A stretch of 64,000 nt of DNA from Acidithiobacillus sp047421495. GTDB lineage: Bacteria; Pseudomonadota; Gammaproteobacteria; Acidithiobacillales; Acidithiobacillaceae. Both the position numbers and the translations under genes were made by a program. The notes below the pieces were generated by a model that was not told the DNA's origin, did not search any database, and worked only from the letters and a program-made list of their open reading frames with translations. The stretch is from the NCBI RefSeq assembly GCF_047421495.1, contig NZ_CP175559.1, positions 2,294,001 through 2,358,000 on the forward strand, given 5' to 3'. Positions 60,207 to 64,000 of this stretch are shown piece by piece (the first letter of the stretch is position 1; each line of letters begins with the position of its first letter).

Positions 60207-61133
60207 TTAGACTTCGCGGCGCACTGGCATGGCCAGCATATCCTTGCTGCAACGTTCCTTGGCAAACTCCAGAAACTCATCCATGACCAGACTGCGGAAT
60301 TTCTGCTTCTGATAGACGAAAAAATAGGGCCGGGCCAGGGCCGGACTCAAGGGTCTGGCCAGCAAGATCCCCAGGGCCAGTTCTTTCAGTACCGTCGCCT
60401 CGGAAACAATGGCCACGCCCAGTCCCCCTTCCACAGCACCCTTGACGGCTTCAGGGCTGCCCAATTCCATGGTGATGTGCAAATCTTCCGTATCTATACC
60501 GGCCTGATGCAGATACTCCATGGTCACTTCCCGAGTCCCCGAACCTTCTTCACGAGAAACAAAGGGATAATCCAGCAGGTCCTGGGCAGACACACTTTCA
60601 TGCAGGCCCAGGGGGTGGTCCGGCTGGGCGATGACGATCATGGAATCCATGCAACACTTGAGGGTGGCCAGACTTTTATTGGTCACCACTCCTTCCACCA
60701 GTCCCAGGTCAATGCTGTTATCTTCAATCATGTGGACGATTTTGTCGGTATTCCCCACATGCAGGCGGACCTGGACATCGGGATATTTCATTTTGAAGTC
60801 TCCCAGGAGGCGGGGGAGCATATATTCGGCAATGGTCGTGCTGGCACCAATCAACAGATGACCGCGCAGATCTCCCGTCATTTCCCCGACCCGGTTGGAC
60901 ATTTCGCTATAAAGAGAAATGATGCGTTCCGAGTATTCGTACACCACCATGCCCGCCTCGGTGAGGCTGATGCGGTTATGAGTGCGATCAAAAAGGCGGG
61001 TATTGAACTGTTCTTCGAGCTGCTTCACCTGAAAAGTGACCGCGGGCTGCGTCATGTGCAGGGTATCTGCCGCCTTGGTAAAGCTGAGCAACCTTGCCAC
61101 CGTATGAAAAACCTGTAACCGTCTATCTGCCAT
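60207..61133 (-). CDS. LysR-type transcriptional regulator
   Basis: A 308-residue regulator. The winged helix-turn-helix is LQVFHTVARLLSFTKAADTLHMTQPAVTFQVKQLEEQFNTRLFDRT (residues 6-50), and the effector domain runs from GHLLIGASTTIAEYMLP. It belongs to the CysB/CysL/CbbR-like part of the family, where ligands are small anions or metabolites; no closer assignment is safe. AAGGA lies five bases before the ATG. It is divergent from the TM2-like gene (83 bases apart), which it may control along with itself. Confidence 0.92.
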   Translation of the reverse strand: MADRRLQVFHTVARLLSFTKAADTLHMTQPAVTFQVKQLEEQFNTRLFDRTHNRISLTEAGMVVYEYSERIISLYSEMSNRVGEMTGDLRGHLLIGASTTIAEYMLPRLLGDFKMKYPDVQVRLHVGNTDKIVHMIEDNSIDLGLVEGVVTNKSLATLKCCMDSMIVIAQPDHPLGLHESVSAQDLLDYPFVSREEGSGTREVTMEYLHQAGIDTEDLHITMELGSPEAVKGAVEGGLGVAIVSEATVLKELALGILLARPLSPALARPYFFVYQKQKFRSLVMDEFLEFAKERCSKDMLAMPVRREV

Positions 61134-61216
61134 GGAAATCCTTAGTCACCCGCGACTTTTAATGAGTTTAGGGGTAATATCTGAGCGCTTCAATACAGTA
61201 TTACGGAGGATAACCC

Positions 61217-61807
61217 ATGCCCAAGGCTTGGGAAAAGCTCGATCTGCAAGGCGCCGGGGTACAGAGTTTACAAATTCGTTTGCAAAAACTCCAGAAAAAA
61301 CCTCTATGGGCCTATCTATACTGGTGTTTGTTTCCCCTTGGCGCCCATCGTTTTTATCTGGAAGAATCCTGGGCCTGGGCATTTCCGCTGGTCACGGCGG
61401 CCATTGTGGCGCTTGCCGTGTTCGGTCTGTTCTGGGAAGCCATTGTCCTGGCGGTGCTGCTGCTGGGGATCGCCCTTTGGGATCTCAGCCGCATCAGTCC
61501 GTGGATCGGTACCTACAACAAGGAACTGCGCAAGGCCACCTGGTTTGCCCGCCAGACGCCGGCCGCGCCCGCCAATTACCAGGGCCGCGCCGATACCGGC
61601 GAGGCCTCTGCCCAGTGGCAACGGGAGTTGCAAAACTACACCGCGATCAAGGAAAGCGAGCGGGCTGGCCATCCCGCCGCCCAGCACCAGCCCAGCTTTG
61701 CACCGGGACAAAGACGCATGTCCTTTGCCGAGCAGGAGCGATTGTTGCGGGAAATTGCCGGCGGCGCTAAAGACAAGGCTAATGACGAGGCATCTGAAGA
61801 CCGTTAG
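61217..61807 (+). CDS. TM2-like membrane protein
   Basis: A 196-residue protein. The part PLWAYLYWCLFPLGAHRFYLEESWAWAFPLVTAAIVALAVFGLFWEAIVLAVLLLGIALWDL holds a TM2-type GAHRFYL motif and two or three membrane helices (about residues 29-92). The C-terminal half is soluble, polar and Gln/Ala/Glu-rich. GGAGG lies eight bases before the ATG. It is divergent from the LysR gene. Function is unknown; TM2 proteins are small membrane proteins of varied roles. Confidence 0.7.
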   Translation: MPKAWEKLDLQGAGVQSLQIRLQKLQKKPLWAYLYWCLFPLGAHRFYLEESWAWAFPLVTAAIVALAVFGLFWEAIVLAVLLLGIALWDLSRISPWIGTYNKELRKATWFARQTPAAPANYQGRADTGEASAQWQRELQNYTAIKESERAGHPAAQHQPSFAPGQRRMSFAEQERLLREIAGGAKDKANDEASEDR

Positions 61808-61842
61808 GCCGTTATCTACAGCTTTCCGGCGAATGAAACCAA

Positions 61843-62988
61843 CTATTTTTCCTTCTCGAACATCGCCAGATAACGCTCTTTGGGAAGGGGCAACTGCTTG
61901 GCGACGGCCAGAAAATCGGCCAGATGCAGGGGGGAACTCATGCCCACCAGGGTGACACCAATACCCGGCGTTGACCTTACAAACTGGATGGCCCGCTGCG
62001 CGGCGTTGGCCAATTCGGGAATGCCTTCCTGCAGGGACGGGATTTCTTCCTGGGCCAGCAACCCCTTGCCCAGGGGGTGGCTGGCCATGATGGTCAACTT
62101 GAGTTGAAAAGCCGCCTGAATGGTGGAGCCGATATTGCCCTGTCCGGTCACCTGGCTGAAGCGCGTGTAGGCTTCGGGCATCAGGGCGTTGAAGGGCAGT
62201 TCCACCACCCGCAGGTGGTGACGGTTGCCCTCCCCCGCCGCTTTCTCGGCCAATCCGATCAGGCTGGTAAGAGACTGAAACAGGGTATGGTCCGTTTCCA
62301 CCCGGCAGGCATTGAAGGTGGAAATCCCGTAATAGCGAATTTTGTTTTCCTGGACGGCCTGTTCCAGCACCGTAAATACCTTGAGCAGTTTCTGGTACAT
62401 CCGTTCCTTGCCGATCAGGGGAATATGCACTTCCGGCTGATCCACCAGAAATACATCCAGGGTTTCCAGACCGGTTTGCTGACGCAGGTCATCCAGTTGC
62501 CAGGCGATATATTCGGGACTGAGGCAATGCACATTCCCGGCCAGGTCTTCTTCCTGGCCTAGCCCTTTGGCGACCACCTCCTCGCGGAAAAATGCGAGGG
62601 GATCTTCCGGTCGCCCCGCCGTGAAGGTCAGAAATCCGCCCTTGCCCACCACAAAAAACTCTTCCCGGCGAATGCCTGCTGCCATGGCCTTGACAATACC
62701 GACGCCAACGGCCCGACCGGCGCGGCCAAAGCGATAATTGGCGCCGGTATCAATCACATTGACCCCGGACTGCAGGGCCTGGGCGACGATGGCAGCCACG
62801 GCCATATCCGTCACATCATCCACCGCGCCGGGGAAAGTGCCCACCCCCAACGAGGACAGCTTGATCCGGGTATTCAGAAAATCACTGAAATGTTCTTCCG
62901 CCAGGGTACCCGCAAAGCGCGCCACATAAGCCTTGCTGCCCAAACTATTGGCAGCGCCGGGAATCAAGGGGTTATCCGCAGCATTCAC
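61843..62988 (-). CDS. aldo/keto reductase-family protein
   Basis: A 381-residue TIM-barrel oxidoreductase. Motifs are LSSLGVGTFPGAVDD near residue 45, NVIDTGANYRFGRAGRAVG near 76-94 (catalytic Asp and Tyr), FFVVGKGGFLTF near 112 (catalytic Lys), and LVDQPEVH near 180, where the family has His (xxxHxPD). The chain is longer than ordinary aldo/keto reductases (about 310-330), with extra segments between 117 and 165. Substrate is unknown. Its start overlaps the histone-deacetylase-like gene end by four bases, so the two are coupled. Confidence 0.85.
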   Translation of the reverse strand: MNAADNPLIPGAANSLGSKAYVARFAGTLAEEHFSDFLNTRIKLSSLGVGTFPGAVDDVTDMAVAAIVAQALQSGVNVIDTGANYRFGRAGRAVGVGIVKAMAAGIRREEFFVVGKGGFLTFTAGRPEDPLAFFREEVVAKGLGQEEDLAGNVHCLSPEYIAWQLDDLRQQTGLETLDVFLVDQPEVHIPLIGKERMYQKLLKVFTVLEQAVQENKIRYYGISTFNACRVETDHTLFQSLTSLIGLAEKAAGEGNRHHLRVVELPFNALMPEAYTRFSQVTGQGNIGSTIQAAFQLKLTIMASHPLGKGLLAQEEIPSLQEGIPELANAAQRAIQFVRSTPGIGVTLVGMSSPLHLADFLAVAKQLPLPKERYLAMFEKEK

Positions 62989-64000
62989 GCAGCATGTCTC
63001 CTGTTGGCAAAAAGAGGATGATGATGTATCAGATAATCCAGACGTTCTGTCACTTCCGGACGCAGTGGTCCCGGCAAGGGCAGATCATCCAGATACTGGA
63101 ACTGGCGGCTGTAATCCGGAGCGTCTTCATCGTCCAGATCCCACTCCACGCCTTGCAGCAGGGTCTGTCCGGCTTCGGGCAGGGCCATATCCAAAGTGCG
63201 TCCCGACAGGGCCGCCCAGACGCCGGTCCAGCAACGGGCCAGGGCTATGGGATGATACCCTCCCCCGCCCAGCACCAGCAAACGCGGGCTTTCGGCAACC
63301 ATTCTCCGGACCACGTCCCCGAACAGGCTATTGGATATGCGGAATTTGCTCAAGGGATCCGGCGACAGAATATCCGTACCCGCCTGGAGGACCAGCACAT
63401 CCGGGGCAAACTGCCGCAGGACTCGGGGCCAGAGGGCAGCGAAAACGTGGGCATATTCCGTGTCATTGATTTCCACAGGCAAGGGGAGGTTCACTGCCAG
63501 TCCTTCCTGGTCATCCAAACCGCCTCCCTGAAACGGATAGGCATAAGCCGTGTCCATATGCAGGGAAACCGTCAGGGTATCAGGATCTTCCCGGAAAGCG
63601 GCTTCCACACCGTCGCCATGATGGGCATCCATATCCCAGTAGAGTACCCGCAGCCCCGCCTTGCGCAGGCGCTGGACGGCCAGTACCGGATCATTCAGAT
63701 AGCAGAAACCCCGCGCCTGACCGGGAGCGGCATGGTGCATGCCTCCTGCCGGACTGAAGGCGGTGAAGCCCTGCAACACCAGCTCCGCCCCCAGGATACT
63801 GGAGCCCGTGGCCAGATTGGGCGTATCAAAAAAACCAGGGAAATAGGGATTTTCGAGAGTTCCCAGTTGATATTGCTTGCGGTCGGCGTCACGCACCTTG
63901 CCGCGAAACTGGGCACGTTCAAAAGCCTGGATGTAATCGCGGGCATGGAATCCGAACAGTTCCCGATGACTGGCTGGACGCCCCAGACAATATTCCTCGG
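62985..64000 (-). CDS. histone-deacetylase-superfamily protein, N-terminus off the right edge
   Basis: The frame is open to the window edge; the first readable residues are EEYCLGRPASHRELFGFHARDYI. The zinc hydrolase core follows: AGGMHHAAPGQARGFCYLNDPVLAVQRL, VLYWDMDAHHGDGVEAAF (metal ligands), LQAGTDIL and LGGGGYHP. In bacteria these proteins act on acetylated small molecules (acetylpolyamine amidohydrolase, AcuC) or proteins. About 338 codons are present, with perhaps 30-50 missing. A GTG at 63896 could be mistaken for a start, but the conserved part runs beyond it. It is coupled to the aldo/keto reductase gene. Confidence 0.92.
   Translation of the reverse strand, partial: EEYCLGRPASHRELFGFHARDYIQAFERAQFRGKVRDADRKQYQLGTLENPYFPGFFDTPNLATGSSILGAELVLQGFTAFSPAGGMHHAAPGQARGFCYLNDPVLAVQRLRKAGLRVLYWDMDAHHGDGVEAAFREDPDTLTVSLHMDTAYAYPFQGGGLDDQEGLAVNLPLPVEINDTEYAHVFAALWPRVLRQFAPDVLVLQAGTDILSPDPLSKFRISNSLFGDVVRRMVAESPRLLVLGGGGYHPIALARCWTGVWAALSGRTLDMALPEAGQTLLQGVEWDLDDEDAPDYSRQFQYLDDLPLPGPLRPEVTERLDYLIHHHPLFANRRHAA

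Noticed and set aside
1..64000. CRISPR array
   Set aside because: No regularly spaced repeats of the right length were seen; the only repeat arrays are the transposon end sites.

Overview
The window looks like chromosomal DNA of an acidophilic, iron- and sulfur-oxidising proteobacterium of the Acidithiobacillus type. This is an inference from gene content: a Fur-controlled porin-feoA-feoB-feoC operon, a sulfur-responsive ArsR regulator next to rhodanese, glutaredoxin, thioredoxin and RND efflux genes, and ubiquinone genes beside comM. No 16S gene is present to confirm it. Two tRNA genes are visible: Glu (anticodon CTC) and Gly (anticodon CCC).

Layout. Positions 1-560 carry the start of a FadL-like outer-membrane protein. 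Positions 1007-8975 are a leftward dapA-bamC-purB-purC-purL operon. Next come tRNA-Glu, a hemolysin-III-like membrane protein and a Tat-exported AmiC-type amidase. Positions 11231-18935 hold a leftward module with a SqrR/BigR-like ArsR repressor, a tripartite RND pump, a DUF2892 membrane protein, a rhodanese, a glutaredoxin and a thioredoxin. Positions 19201-26378 hold ubiD, a PhnD-like protein, an SCP2 protein, tcdA and tatD on the minus strand, and two flavin hydroxylases plus ubiK on the plus strand.

The central feature is comM, cut in two by a 16,153-bp Tn7-like transposon (27234-43386). It has 26-bp terminal inverted repeats (24/26 identical) and a GAGGC target duplication; removing the element and one GAGGC restores one 503-codon comM frame. 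The right end encodes overlapping tnsA-tnsB-tnsC-tniQ and a fifth, Cys-rich tniE-like gene, the gene order known from Tn6022/AbaR elements that also sit in comM. The left end carries a 595-aa protein that may be TnsE-like. The cargo is a small biosynthetic cluster: an adenylation-carrier-reductase NRPS, a 4'-phosphopantetheinyl transferase, a HisC-like aminotransferase and a sulfotransferase. It has been invaded by an IS200-type element, and IS5-type debris lies between the cargo and the transposition genes.

Right of comM, the minus strand has a dinG/yoaA-like helicase, tsaB, rimI, prfC and a Sel1-repeat gene. Then come small unknown genes, an NlpC/P60 hydrolase with a structured leader and a possible orphan small RNA upstream, and a DsbC/DsbG-like protein. 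The Fur-boxed feo operon follows, then amidase and glutamine-amidotransferase genes resembling agmatine/putrescine metabolism (aguB, puuD), a DedA membrane protein operon with a catalytically degenerate amidotransferase-like protein, a LysR regulator, a TM2-like protein, an aldo/keto reductase, and a histone-deacetylase-family gene running off the right edge.
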